From contig NC_021675.1 in the NCBI RefSeq assembly GCF_000247815.1, positions 65,987,040 to 66,051,039 on the forward strand: a stretch of DNA of 64,000 bases, in the 5' to 3' direction. This document shows, in pieces, positions 51,669-64,000 of the stretch; within the stretch, counting starts at the first letter, position 1, and every line of letters begins with the position of its first letter. This stretch comes from Ficedula albicollis (lineage: Eukaryota; Chordata; Aves; Passeriformes; Muscicapidae). Made by a program: the position numbers and the translations under genes. Under the pieces are notes generated by a model. That model ran no database searches. It was given only the letters and a program-made list of their open reading frames with translations, and was not told the origin of the DNA.

Positions 51669-54600
51669 CTGTGCTTGGGCTTCCTTAGGTTTTTGGCAAG
51701 GGCACACTGAACAAAGCTCATCACTCTGGCAAGTGTGAGGATGCTCAGCATGGATCAGATGTGTAGGTATTGTCTCACATCTACAGCCTGAAGGTCCCTT
51801 CAGCCAGGCCACCATCCAGGCCCTCACCCTCCCCTCATTTACCAGCAAACTGCTTCTTAAACAAGGATTCAGTGTATGCCTTTAAAGCATCAGGATTAAC
51901 ATGTCTCAAAAAAGAAAAACTGGATAATATGAGAGCAAATATTCCCATCATCAACGTATCTACATATTTTTTAATCCCAACCAGCATGTGGTCCTGGTAT
52001 TATCTCATGGCAGTATGTTCCAGAGCTTATCTGGAATAACTTTGCTTTTCATCACCTTCAAAGTTCCCTGAATATTTCCTTGTTTGTCTCTCAGGCTGCC
52101 TTTGGCTTTCTGGACAGCTCTGCTCATACTCAAGGCATCCAAGAAACAGATTCCAACTACTCTAAGACACTGAAAAGAAAAAAAAGGCAGATGAGGCTCT
52201 CCTGGACAGCAAGCTATCTGAAACACAGCATTAGTGAAATCAGGACAGTGTCACCTGAGGTGAGCACCAGACCAAGGAAACAACCTCAGTACCATACAGG
52301 GCTTTATAGCAGATCTTGAAGCCCCAAGCAATCCAAAAGGGTTAATTAGCCAATAAAATCGGGTAAAATGCAACATTTCTTAATCAAAGATGCCAGCTAA
52401 CCACAAATCTGATTTTGATATGAAAACTGATTGATTTTGTACATATGAAAAGGTGGTGCTGAGTTTGAAGAAAGCATCATTGGCTCAAGCCAACCACACA
52501 GAGAAAGTGGGTGGAACTCATCTTGTCTGAAAGCACCTCACAGAGCCATGCTGGAAATTATCAGTGAGCATGAAGAGATGGGGACCAGCAAGGTGAACTG
52601 GTCAGTCCCTGGGCAGGAAACCACCCAGCATAAAGGTCAACCTCCAGGACCTTCCCCAGCAGAGTTCTTCCAAATGATCCACAGGGTAAAGGTTGCTAAA
52701 GGAAATCACTCGCACTCTTGGCAGAACATATCAGTTTTTAGAGGCTGAAAGACTCTGTCTCAGGGTCTCCAACCCATTCACCACTCCAGGAGCAGAGATG
52801 GATGCCACCTCTCCAGAGAAAGCTGATTACAGGCAATCTGCCATTTTCCACTGCATGTACTTCTATGAAGCATCATTATGTTTTTTTCACACTTGAGAAA
52901 CTCATCCATGTGCTGCTGATGGCAAAGACAAAAGGGATTTCTCTCAGATCAGTCAGGAAAGTGACAGTTTCACAAAGATTAAAATGATGGTTTGTCAAGT
53001 GTCAGATGAGAACTTTCTCTCCCCATGGTTACATCCCTGAACTCCTCTACAGGAATGGATCTCAGGTACATCAACCTTACATTGGGATATTTAAGGGTTA
53101 AATAGGGATCACAAAGCATTTTCTCTGCTGGTGGTACAGCATTTGAAATCTATTGCAAACAAAATTTTTAAAATTACAAAGGAAGTTCTACTGATAATTG
53201 TCACAGTGAGAACTCCCTAAACTACATTTGTAATCAAAAGCAGCAAAAGAGTAATCTAAGCTTGTTCAGTTCACCTTTAAAAGAAGAAAACTGGAAGACG
53301 GAGGGAGCTGAAATCTGTGTCACTCGATAGCTTCTGGCAAACTGTTCCTGGCTTTATGGTTATGCTTCTAAATCCTCTCAATTTAATGGTGTAGGTTTCC
53401 CTATTTTTAGATCACAAATTAAGGCAGATCTGCTTTTTTCCCCTGCATTATTTTCTAACCAGACCATGGCTATTAAACTTAGCAGGCAAAGAAACAAGAG
53501 CGCTCTTTAAATGAAAAAAAAAAAAAAAACAAAAAAAAAAACCCAAACCCAGACAGAACTCCCCCCAGCCCAAACCCCAATCAACCAAAAATAACCAAAC
53601 AAAAGAATTAAAAGGAAAAAAAAGGTTCTTTTTTTCTAATGGTACTATTTTATAGGAAGCAAGGGCTATCTGATCATTTATATAAGGATCTTTTATAAGC
53701 ATGCTTGATAACACTAGGAAAGCAGGGACAGGGGCCTGAATACAAGCAGAGGCAGTAATCTACAGTTATTTCACCAAAAAAAGAAAGGTTTATTTCCTCC
53801 ATTTTTAAAGGAAATCAGAAAAAACTAACTAGAATAGAAACAAAAATATTGACAGCAGAAATATGCACCTCTATAAAATTAGACCATCAGTTCTGAGTTA
53901 GATTAACCAGATGCCTTAAAGAGGCATGTAGTGACAAACAAGAAAATCACAGGGTTTTTTTTTTAATGAAAAAACAAAGATGCATAGCATCTGTGAATCA
54001 AAAAATCCCCAGCCTTTTGATCTATATCTTTTCATTTTCTGCTTCCAGCAGCACCTCCAGTGACCATTTTCCCCCCCCCATGTTTGTCTCTGATGCATTT
54101 TCAGAGGCAGAGGAACAAAAGCTGCTTGATACCCCTCTTACAATAGCAAGATGTGCCTGGCTGTGTGGGAGGAGCCGCTCAATTCTTCCGTGTAGCGCTG
54201 GGTGCACATGCTTCGAGCAGCATTAAGTGTTCCTGGGAACAGGCTGTACAAGCAGAATAACCACATGGCTGGAGAAAGAAAATCACTGGCAGGGGCTGAC
54301 AGAGCTCTTGAGTTTCCACTTGAGTGGCCCACGAGGCAGCTCTGCTGCTGGGGCTCCTGCTGCCCAGGGGTGCCAGGACCTTTGGCGACAGGGGAGGAGC
54401 TGCCTTGGCACAGGTCACCCACAGGTCTGCACTGAGTGTCAGCCCACAGTGTCAGTCCCTTTGGCTGGACTGTGACCAAGCCACCCCCAGTTTAATGCAA
54501 TAATCAGGCTGAATTTGGCACCTCGCTGCCCCAGCGGGGCTGGGGGCTGTCTGCACCAGGAGGGCACGCTGTCCTCCAGATTGTTTTGAAACAACAAGAA

Positions 54601-57205
54601 AAAAAGCTTATCATAATCCTCCTGGCAATTAGAGCCTGGCTGGCTGCAAAGTGCAGTGCATTTATCAAAACCTCCTTTGAAGGCGCTGAGGGAAGTGAAT
54701 TTGAAGCTGTTGGGGACTGCAGGAGTAAGAGAGCCCGGCTGCTCCCGGGGAGCCTGAACTGAGGCGAGGGGGCAGAGGGAGGAGGGAGAATTTCCTTGTC
54801 TGGGACATGCACGTTTTCCATCAGCCTGTGTGTGTGAGGATAAATAACACGTTATCTCTGTCCGTGTGTCTCTCGAAAGCTCGGCTGATTACAGCTGGCA
54901 CGCTTAGGGGGCTCTCCTGCAAACTCTGCCAAAAATTAACCACTCCTGGAGCCATAAATCATCCCAAACTGGGCTGCTTCTGCCCTCATCCCCACCAATG
55001 GGAGAAAAACACAAACTTAAAATAAAAATTTAAAAAAAATAGGAAGTTGCCAGTTTCGTGAATGTCAGGAGGACAAAACTGGCAGCTTTAACCTTTTTCA
55101 AAAAACGCATCAGCACGAGCTTCCCAGAGGCAATTCATACACAGCAATATGTTGGAGGGGCTCATCTGCCCTTGCCATACAGTGAGGCTCTGGTTCAGCA
55201 GAGTGAGGAAGGATTAAAACAGTGTAGTCTTGTAAAAACCATCAAAAGTAACAGGCTGGAGCACAGTTCCCAGAACCTCTTCCAGCACAGGCTGGGTACT
55301 GGCATCTGATTCAATTCTCTAGACCCCTTTAATTTCCAGCCTAGTGCCCACTGCTCTCTCTGCAGCCCTACAGACCTCTGGACATGTTTTTCCCTCTCCC
55401 TGCTATTCACAATTAGAAGTCTCCTTAGAGGGCAGAGGGAGGAAAATTGCTCCTGATGCTCTCTCTTCTCATCTGCTTCTCTTAGTTCAGTGTGGGCCTG
55501 CAACCCTTGGCCACAGGTCAGCCTCCTTCTCTTGGAGCAAGACCATCTGCCCCCTGAGCACAGACCGTGTCCCTGGGATTTCATGCTGTAATGTGAGTGC
55601 TGTCCCTCCAGCAGGCAGGGAGGGGGATCAGGACACCAAACCTCCCCTGCCTTAGGGGAAGGAGCTGAGTCCAGCCCATGGTGCAGCCACCCAAAAATCC
55701 TACGGCTCCTTGCAGATGCTTGTTGGCACACACAAGCCCTCAGCACAAAAAAAAGGGTGTCAGAATAGGGAGTGAAAGCCGTAGGAGACTGGGATAAGCA
55801 GATGGGAAGGTAAAGATGTATTAAAGATTAATTAAATTGCCCTGAGCAAACAGTCTGCACAGAGCAGGACCCCTGTGTCATCTCCCTGCATCTCCACATT
55901 CCCTTCCAAAACAGCCTTTCTCCTCTGCAAGGTTTTGCTCATCCAAAACCACTGAACAATCGTTGCCTCGAGTATTATTTTAAACATTTCCAAATGCCTT
56001 TCCTCTGGAGGATTCCTGCTGAGATCCCAAGCTGGGTTCTCCCCTGGAGTAAATCAGCCCAGCTACTGAAACTGGGCTGCTGATTTACATCTCCTGGAGA
56101 CCCTCCCTCCTCCCAGCCAGCTCCACTCCCCGTGCTCACCCTGCACAAGCCTCCTCTAAAAAACTCCTGGCAAAACCTTGCTGTGCATCCTCCCCTACAC
56201 AGGGCTATTCTCGGGATTTCAGGAATGTGGACATTATATTGCTATGAAAAGGGGCACTGTACTGAATTTTTGCACGGGAAGGTTGCAGGGATGAGAGCTG
56301 GGGTGTAGTGGCCTTACATCTGTGACAACGTTACAGGGATGACAACAGCAAAAAAAACTTTGATCAACCCCAGAGTACAAAAAAGCAGGTTTATATCCTT
56401 GCCATCTGGCAGAGTATCATGTTAAGAGCTGAGCAGACAACAGTGGCTGCTGCTACACAGTGTACTAAATACCAATAAAAGCTGAATGGACCTGCAATAG
56501 AGCACACTTTAGAAATAGCTGTGAAAGGAAAATCTAGGCCACTAAGTGCTGTTAGAAACAATGGCCTTATATTTTTTTCCCTTCCCCTTACTATTCTGCT
56601 CTGTCTCTCTTCTGCTCTTGGGATTCCTCTTCCCTCCCTTTTCCCAGCACTAGTGGCTGCTCAGAGAGCTATCAAGAGAAATGCTGAACCTAAACTAAAG
56701 GTTGTGCTCATTCAGCAAGCATTAAATATTGGTCAGGAGGGGCAGACTGGAGCTGCCCTCACAGCTGAGGCCAATCCCCCTCCAAAAATGGGGAAGCTCA
56801 GCATCCCCACGAATGGAGGAGGTGGCTGCAATCCCTTCTTTCCTGCTTCCTCCCCTACTGAGCACAAAGGTATACAAGACCCACGTTGACCCAGAGACCC
56901 ATGGATAAAACCCTGGACTAGTGTAATCATCATCTTTTGCATTTTTGCAGAGCTTCTTCAGCACAAGATGCTCCAATCATTCCCTGGGCCTTGCCCAGAG
57001 CAGCCACAAACTCCCAGCTATGATCAATCCACCACTGCTCAGTGGTGAACACTGCTCTGCAGGCGTCTCAAATGCAGATGTCTCAGCTCAAATGCCTTTT
57101 ACTAGGAGCTAGGTGGACACACTGCACTGCACTTCCCACGTGCCAAAAGCTCAGACACATGCAGGAGTGCCTTACACATTGATATTTAGGGTGCCAAGAG
57201 ACTGA
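51669..57205. other. Non-coding region
   Basis: No supported gene. 54490-54560 and 54720-54780 are locally GC-rich around an A/T-rich core. Confidence 0.45.
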
Positions 57206-57326
57206 GTATCCATCTGATTGGCACCAGGAGGAGCAAAACTTTTATCAATCATGAGTTCACCATAGTGTATCCATCTGATGGGCACCAGGAGGAACAAAAC
57301 TTTTATCAATCATGAGTTCACCATAG
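57206..57326. repeat. 61-bp tandem duplication
   Basis: GTATCCATCTGAT.GGCACCA to TTCACCATAG at 57206 and 57267 with two mismatches. Confidence 0.95.
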
Positions 57327-60300
57327 CTGAAGGATATTTGCCCAAGTTAGTAGCAAAGTCAGCAAGAGACTGGTTCCCAGAATTCAGCTTCAACACCAAG
57401 ACCACCACTCCTGCGTTATTTAACCTCACAGGCCACAAAGCTCAACCCAAAACATCATTCTTCACACCAGGCTGTATAAAATGTCTCGGCCACCAAATCC
57501 TCACATGGACAGAAATGCCAAGAGGGACTCCCCAGTGATGTGCTGGAGAAAACGCTGTGGACAATGGTATGTCTTGTAAGGGACCCCATGGGATCTCTTC
57601 TCTCTGTTCTGGTATGCATTTCCCATTAAATGAGTAGGAATATCAACCAGCAATTAGACAGAGGAAAAATTTAGCCTGGCAGTTAGGTCTCATTGTTACT
57701 AAGCTTTCCTCTCAGGAAATACAAGGGTCTTAGAAGGGAAGCAATGGAAATGATCACTCAAAACAGCTGAGCAGGCTGCTAGGCTAGACACTACAGGCAG
57801 CAGTCCTGACCTGGCAGGAAAACCCAATAGCCCTATTCTTCCTCTTTGGCATCTGTGATCCTACAATTGCTCAGTCATTTCAATAAATCCTTCAGCTACT
57901 CTATCTGTTTTCATTATCTTATGGGCTTAACTCTGAAAAGAACTCACTGCCCATCATTCAGGCCAGATTTTCATCTTCAGTTGCAACTGTGATCTTCCCA
58001 AATGTGCTCAGCACCCAAGAACCATCTTTGGAAAGTCCAGGGGAGGTGGCATTACCTCGCCAAGACTCTGAAGCACTGAATGCCTATTTCATGGCTGCCT
58101 AACTCTTCAACAGGAAGAAATGTTTGCATGATGCTCTTATGGATGTTCACACTGTCAAAAGGCCTAGATACTATTTTCCCAAAGTAACTTGACCCATTTA
58201 AGAACTTCTCCAGGAAAGCCAGTTGAGTATCTCTGACATCTGCACTACCACAGACACTCTACTATTAACCATCCCCTTTATCTCACCATATTTTTGCTGA
58301 TAGCTGAGCTATGCAGTGCAGTGGTTCTGGCATCCCAGCAATGGCTAGTTATCAGGAGCAAGAAAGCACGAGGTCTGGGAACTCACTGAAAACATTCAGA
58401 GGCGATACGTGAGGGACTGGGAGAGATTAGACAGGGTTTGCTGGGGCTCCAGGAATTCCTGCAATCCGGGGGTTACATGGCAAGATTTCTTTTTTGCATG
58501 GGACAGCAGCAAGCAGCAAGAAGGAATTTCCATTTCTCTTTAAAGCTGTTCTCCCAAAACTGTCACACATGCACAGCTCACCCTGGTTTTTCTCCACTGT
58601 TTCAACCAGACTGGGTACTCAGGGCAAGTCCTTGGAGTAACACTCCTCGTGTACACTGGAGAGGCTCAACCAGGCTCTCATTTCACCAGGAGCTAGACTG
58701 ACAACATTCACAGCTGCCTGCCCAGCAATTCACCACTTAGAAAGGGCTAATTAGTATGAGGTAATTAGTTTCAGGCAAAGAATATTTGAAAAATAATCTG
58801 TGTATGCAAGGTCAGCCCTCCTACGTTTTGTTCAATGTAATTTTTCTTCTCTGCTGCTGAAAGAGATCCCAGAAAGATGATGTAAGACACCTAAACCAGG
58901 CAGATGCTGGAGATTCAGAGAGTCAAGTGTTAAATATACTAAAATGCTAAAGATGCAACTTCAACCCTAAAGGCTTCTGATGTAACAGGCATATAAAATG
59001 TGGAAGTTTCATGGATGATGTACATTATCACTAAAGCTCATCTCCCTTTCCCATACACCTCCACACCCAGGTTCCTGCCTTTCCAGGGGTAAAAAACAAG
59101 GCAACACAGAAGTGATCCAGCAGAAGACAGAAGTGCTGACAACGAGGTCTGGCCAGAGTTGTGGCTGAATTCATTTGCCACTGGGCTCCTGCCCGGTCAT
59201 GGGGCAGCTGTGAAAACAAGGCCATTGGGAAAGCACCACATGAAGCCAGAGTGGAAATGCCAGCACAGCCTCAAAGCAAGAGCAGCCAACCTCAACCACA
59301 GACACACAGTGACAGCTTTCTTGCATTGTTGTTGTTTTTCCCTAAAATAGCCTGTCAGATAAATGGAGCCAGTGATTAGCTGAGTGCCATCCTCTCTGAT
59401 ACGTGCCTGGCCATTATCTGCTCCTGACACCTAACATCTAATTGCAGTGCAACACCCCAGCAGGACAGCCTGTCCCAAGAGGGACTGAATGGACTGACTG
59501 GGAGACTTAAAAATAAAGGAAGGGAAAATAAAGCTTGCTGGCACATCCAAGAAATGAAAAGGCTGCACTCCAGCAGGGTTAGGATGTCAGAATGGGGATT
59601 TCAACAGCAACAGTGCTGGAGAGGTTGGCTACCTCTCAGAAGCACACCCGGATTCCAAACTTGGGTCTGGTAAGGTTTCCCACCCACAAAAATAGCCACA
59701 TGCTCCCTGTCAACAAGACCTGGGCTCTTCCCTCTTTCCTTCCTGTTTATAACACATCTTCTCAAGGATGTCAGCAGAATCAGCAGCTCTGTGCTCCAGA
59801 GACAGCCCCTGCCTCACCAAGTGGAAAATCTCCACAGAAAAAACAACACTGTGCTCCAGAGACAGCCCCTGCCTCGCCAAGTGGAAAATCTCCACAGAAA
59901 AAACAACAGGGGTGAGGAAGAATTATCACTCTCTTGACATCTTTTTTTTTAACTGCTTATTTAAAAAAAAAATAAAATATGAACAACCTGATCAGCACAG
60001 TGGAAAAGCAACATACCAAGCCCTGTGGGGCTCTGATTCCGAGTCCTGAATGCAGGACTGAGTCCCCCATAAACATGACACTATTTCAGTGTTTGTTGCA
60101 AACAGAAAGCAATCATATTTGGGAACTTCATGTTTTCCATGCTGGAGAGAGAAAAATATTTGGACAGGGACACCAAAAGGAAGGCTGTGTGTCTCCACAA
60201 ACAGCACAGGTAATGCACACACACCAGCTAGGGACAGCTGGCCTCCTTGGTCTCCTGCTTCTCTCGTTTTACTCTTATTTCAGCTTTTTCTCAGGAAGAA

Positions 60301-61689
60301 GGTTACAGCTCGCCACCCGTCCAAGATGCAGGGTCAATTGTCTCTCACTCTCCCTCTTTTAAAAAAGGGAAAATACATTTCATTCCAGATCAGAGATCTG
60401 ATCATGGAGATCCATATCCAGAGCCAGCAACCTGAACCCAAGATGAGGAGCACCTCACCATCCTTTTCTTCCTGCGTCTTGGCCTTTTTGGAGATATTCC
60501 TATTTATGTTTTCTTCTTATACAATATCTTGATCTCAATAAAAGTACCAAAACAATTTCAGGAAAGCTTCATTTCCCAAAAAGTATTTCCATCATCTCTC
60601 GTGGTAACTGAACTTTCCCTAAGCATGCACAATGTGAGCCCAGCTGCAATGTGTGTGTTGTGCAAACCTGGTGAGACTCTGCTGAAGTCAGCAGATGTGG
60701 TGTGGATTTGCAGTGCTTTCTTGGAATGAAGAACTTTGCCTTCTATTTATCACACACTTCCTTGCTAAAGAAACACTCTTAAAATGGCATTCACATTTTC
60801 AGTAAATGCTTTAGAAAAAGAAACAGAATAGACCATCAATTACAAGGGGGAAAAAAAGAAAGCACCTTCCTATGCAATGGCAAAAATAGCTTGCAATCCA
60901 AGTTTTGCTGTCAGGCTGACACAAAGTTGGACTCGTCCTGATCTTGTCCTTAACATGACTGCTCAGTCACTCTAATTTACACAGGCAGCACAAAGCTGTT
61001 CTCATGCAAATAATATACAAATCTGCCATGATTTGGTAATACTTAGCTCAATTTGACAGTTATTCATACCATCAGACAAGTATTGATTATAAATAAAGAT
61101 AAAGAATGAGAAACTTGTGTTTAAATCCTAAGCAATTAATAACTAAAGACAGAGGCAGATGAAATCTGCCAGCACATGGAAAGGATCCACTAATTGCATT
61201 GCACATAAGTTGCAAAAGTAGACAGCTCTTACTGTTTTGTTTTTCAGAAAGACAAACTTATAAGGAAGTTTAAAGTGATGATGCTTATCTGTGGCTGCAG
61301 CTCTCCCCTGAGCAGGACAATGCCACATCTGCCAGGCACCTTTCAGGTGTCCTACCCCAGCTCCCCTGCTCCACAAGGGAAGTGGGACCATCAGCATCCC
61401 CCTCATACTTAGATTTTCCTCCTGTTAGTAAGTCCTGTTGACTCAACTTCCCTTTCTTTAATGTCTCTAAGGCTGAGCTTTCCAACATAAGTCCCATTCA
61501 TATTTAATCTCTACCTCTATTTAACTTGTCAAGGCTCTAATAAATGAGGAGAGCACTCTTGGCCAAAAGTTTTCCTCTGATCTGCTCGGTCCAAACAGGC
61601 CCACAGAAGTGGACATAAACTCCAAATGGCTCAGTTCACATCTGGGAGGATGCAGCCAGCAGCAGGGCATGCAGCACCCCAGCCACACA
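57327..61689. other. Non-coding region
   Basis: Unique DNA containing one 60-bp duplication at 59789. No exon, RNA gene or full transposon recognised. Confidence 0.5.
59789..59908. repeat. 60-bp tandem duplication
   Basis: CTGTGCTCCAGAGACAGCCC to AAAAACAACA at 59789-59848 and 59849-59908 with one mismatch. Confidence 0.95.
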
Positions 61690-61870
61690 GCACAGAGCCA
61701 CAGAATCAGTGAGGCTGGAAAAGACCTCTGAGGTCATCCAGTCCATCCCAAGATCCAACATCAGCACAGCACCAAGTGCCACATCCAGTCTGTCCAAACA
61801 CCTCCAGGGATGGGGACCCCACTGCACCCCTTCAGAGACAGACACCACTCCAGCTCCCACCTTGGCCTTG
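61690..61870 (-). mobile_element. CR1 LINE 3' fragment
   Basis: On the plus strand: CACAGAATCAGTGAGGCTGG, AAAAGACCTCTGAGGTCATC, CAGTCCATCCC, CAAGTGCCACATCCAG and CACCTCCAGGGATGGGGACC. This is the reverse complement of a CR1 3' end. Confidence 0.85.
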
Positions 61871-63519
61871 CTGCAAGGTCACGGTTAAACCCTGAGAGAA
61901 GAGAGACAACAGTCTCATGGTGAAAATGGCCACTATGTAGGTTGAGTAAAAGCACTCTTGAGGACTGCTTTTGGATGTTGGGTTCACCACAGTCTCTTCT
62001 CACCTTGGAAAGAGACCACTTTAAACAGTCACTCCACATTTTTTTTTCCAGGAGCAGGAACTGATCCTATTCTTTTGGCCCTCTTGCAGCTGCTTTGCTT
62101 CTGAAGCCTAATTCACTATGCAACTTATGCTGGCACAAATCCCATAAACACCTATTAGCTAAAAGTAATGATGGGACAAGATCTGACCCTGGCCAGAAAC
62201 ACCATAAAGGAAGGCTCCAACTGCAGTGGTTCAGAAATCCTGCTTCTATTCCACCACACTTTCATCCCTTTTCCCCCTTGAAACCCTTGGTGTCCTCGCT
62301 GCTCACAGCTCCAGAGCTGGCTCCCAGTCACCAGGACCTTCCCCTCTCTCTCTTCTGTCATGCCCCACCTTGCCCACCAGCACTGGCCATGCCCAAACAC
62401 ACAGGGCACAGCAGCCCTTCCCTGTGCTCCATCCTCACATCACACACCCCATGTCACGCATCTCTCCATGTCACACACCCCACGTCACACATCTCTCCAT
62501 GTCACACAACCCATGTCACACACCCCATGTCACACATCTCTCCATGTCACACATCTCTCCATGTCACACACCCCATGTCACACATCTCTCCATGTCACAC
62601 ACCCCACGATGTCACACACCCCACGTCACACAACCCATGTCACACATCCCCACGTCACACCCTGCCCACCCCAGCCCCTCACAGCACACCCTGCAGCACT
62701 CCAGATCACTCACTCAGCACACACAACAAAGCACAAGCCCTTCTCTGCCTCCCCCACCCTCCTCACCAGCAGACATTCATCTGAAAAAAGTCACCTTTGA
62801 AGCCAAACCCGGTTTGGGGGCTGGATGCTGGGAAGAGGGGGCCTTTTCTGTCCCTGCTGTCCAGACACTGGCAAGCAGCACTATCTCAGCTTGGCTCCCC
62901 CTCAGCCCCAGACAAACGTGGCTTCCCTCTTGACTTGCTATTTAAAACCTGTCCCAAGGCTGGCACACGGTTTCAGATTAACGAGCTGGAGCCACGGGGG
63001 GCGGGCAGTGTCCCTGTCCCTGCCCAGAGCCAGGTGTCCCCACAGCAGAGCTCCTGCCCCCTCCATGCCACACCAGCCCATTCATCAGGAGCTCCAGCTG
63101 CAGGGGAGTGGAGGCTGAGTCGGATACATTGCATAAATTCAAGGGTTAATTGCATTTACACATCCCCTCTCAGCACACTCCGCCAGAACAGCTCTTTATC
63201 TGCAGACATGGCTCGCTGACCCGGGCTGAACGGGGAGCCTGCACCGAGGTGAGCAGCAGAACTGAAAGCACTTGGCTCCCTGAGCTGAGTCCCTCCTGCC
63301 AGCTGCTCCCCCAGGAGCTCAAACTGTGAGCACACTGCCCAGGGCACTGGGAGCCTCCTCCATCCAGGCTTGGGCACAACCCAGGGTTTGGTGTTCTGTT
63401 CCACACACAGTTTCAGAGATTTTGAAATCTGGACCGAAGTGGAGCAGCAGCAACACCTGAAGTGTGGAAATTGTCTTACAAGGAAAATCTTATTTTCCTT
63501 TAGAAAACAATGGACCTGT
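61871..63519. other. Non-coding region around the minisatellite
   Basis: Contains the minisatellite at 62434-62660. 62800-63400 is GC-rich and gives overlapping ORFs on both strands with no domain I recognise. Confidence 0.45.
62434..62660. repeat. Minisatellite of TCACACA-CCCCATG / TCACACATCTCTCCATG units
   Basis: About 225 bp of alternating short (about 14 bp) and long (about 17 bp) units sharing CATGTCACACA. ORFs of up to 235 codons on the plus strand run through it because the array lacks stops; they are not genes. Confidence 0.92.
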
Positions 63520-64000
63520 TGTAGAGAGTCCAGAGGAGGCCACAGAGATGCTCAGAGGGCTGGAACATCTCTGCTGTGGAGACAGGCTGGGAGAGCTGGG
63601 GGTGTTCAGCCTGGAAAAGAGAAGGTTCCATGGAGACCTTCCAGTATCTAAAGGGGATTAATAAAAAACACCTAAAAGTATCTAAAAAGTATCTAAAAAG
63701 CATCTAAAAGGGATTAATAAAAAACACTTACAAAAAAGAATCTTGGACAGGCAGATAGGACAAGGGGGAATGGCTTTAAACTAAAAAAAGACAAGGAGAG
63801 ACTTAGATTAAATGTTAGTAAGAAATTCTGGAACAGGCTGCCCAGGCAAGCTGTGGATGCTCCATCCCTGGAAGTGTTCAAAGCCAGGTTGGACAGGGCT
63901 TTGAGCACCCTCGTCTCATGGGTGGCACCCTTGCCCAGGCTGGGGGGTTGGAATGAAATGATCCCTTCCAATCCAAGGCATTCTACAATTCTGTGATGAT
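63520..64000 (+). mobile_element. CR1 LINE 3' fragment, cut by the window end
   Basis: It starts near GAGTCCAGAGGAGGCCACAG and continues through CTGGGAGAGCTGGGGGTGTT, GGAACAGGCTGCCCAGGCAA and TGGAAGTGTTCAAAGCCAGG to CATTCTACAATTCTGTGATGAT, the classic order of CR1. A local expansion of GTATCTAAAAA-like units lies at 63643-63729. The element probably ends at or just past the window edge. Confidence 0.92.
63643..63729. repeat. Short tandem expansion inside CR1
   Basis: GTATCTAAAA-type 12-bp units sit between two copies of GGATTAATAAAAAACAC. A normal CR1 has only one such point, so this is a local expansion after insertion. Confidence 0.85.

Noticed and set aside
53510..53600. Processed pseudogene suggested by the A-rich run
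   Set aside because: No coding similarity upstream and no target duplication; it is an A/C-rich low-complexity stretch.
62434..62660. CRISPR-like array
   Set aside because: Units are contiguous with no unique spacers, and the genome is vertebrate.
62095..62933. ORFs of 229 and 235 codons
   Set aside because: Held open by the TCACACA minisatellite; repetitive histidine/serine/threonine content follows from the repeat.

Overview
This window looks like part of a bird genome, most likely a Neoavian and possibly a songbird. It carries several CR1-type LINE 3' ends, including the conserved tail segment read just before an octamer-like terminus. It has few interspersed repeats overall, one solo LTR with retroviral anatomy, and one recognisable protein-coding exon. 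That exon encodes the first immunoglobulin domain of FGFRL1 (fibroblast growth factor receptor-like 1) on the minus strand. I see no mammalian Alu or L1, no RNA gene and no prokaryotic operon, and almost all long ORFs are chance frames in repeats.

Layout. Positions 1-6280 are non-coding and contain two short tandem duplications and an 894-base run of G. Positions 6281-17068 are a direct tandem duplication of about 5.2 kb. Each copy carries the 273-bp FGFRL1 Ig1 exon (8976-9248 and 14181-14453) and a minus-strand solo LTR (9471-10244 and 14676-15829). The copies differ at eight single bases that I could find by eye, and copy 2 has an extra 380-bp direct duplication inside its LTR. Positions 17069-64000 show no further supported exon. 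They hold scattered CR1 fragments, a possible old L2/CR1-like remnant, an 81-copy perfect TCTCT array, three more long G runs (790, 95 and 31 bases), a tandemly repeated minisatellite and more than a dozen local duplications with periods of 32-78 bp.

Gene context. FGFRL1 is transcribed right to left here, so the signal-peptide exon should lie at higher coordinates and the Ig2, Ig3 and transmembrane exons at lower ones. None is visible, so the window is probably mostly large FGFRL1 introns, or intron plus 5' flank. The Ig1 exon is symmetric (phase 1-1, length divisible by three), so two tandem copies could in principle be spliced in frame to give a receptor with an extra Ig domain. Near-identity plus one length difference is also exactly what two unmerged haplotypes placed side by side would look like. 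Deciding between real duplication and assembly error is the most useful follow-up.

The second striking signal is the set of G homopolymers, each directly next to a poly(A) or poly(T) run and all with G on the plus strand. They make up about 2.8% of the window and are either extreme expansions or sequencing/assembly artefacts.
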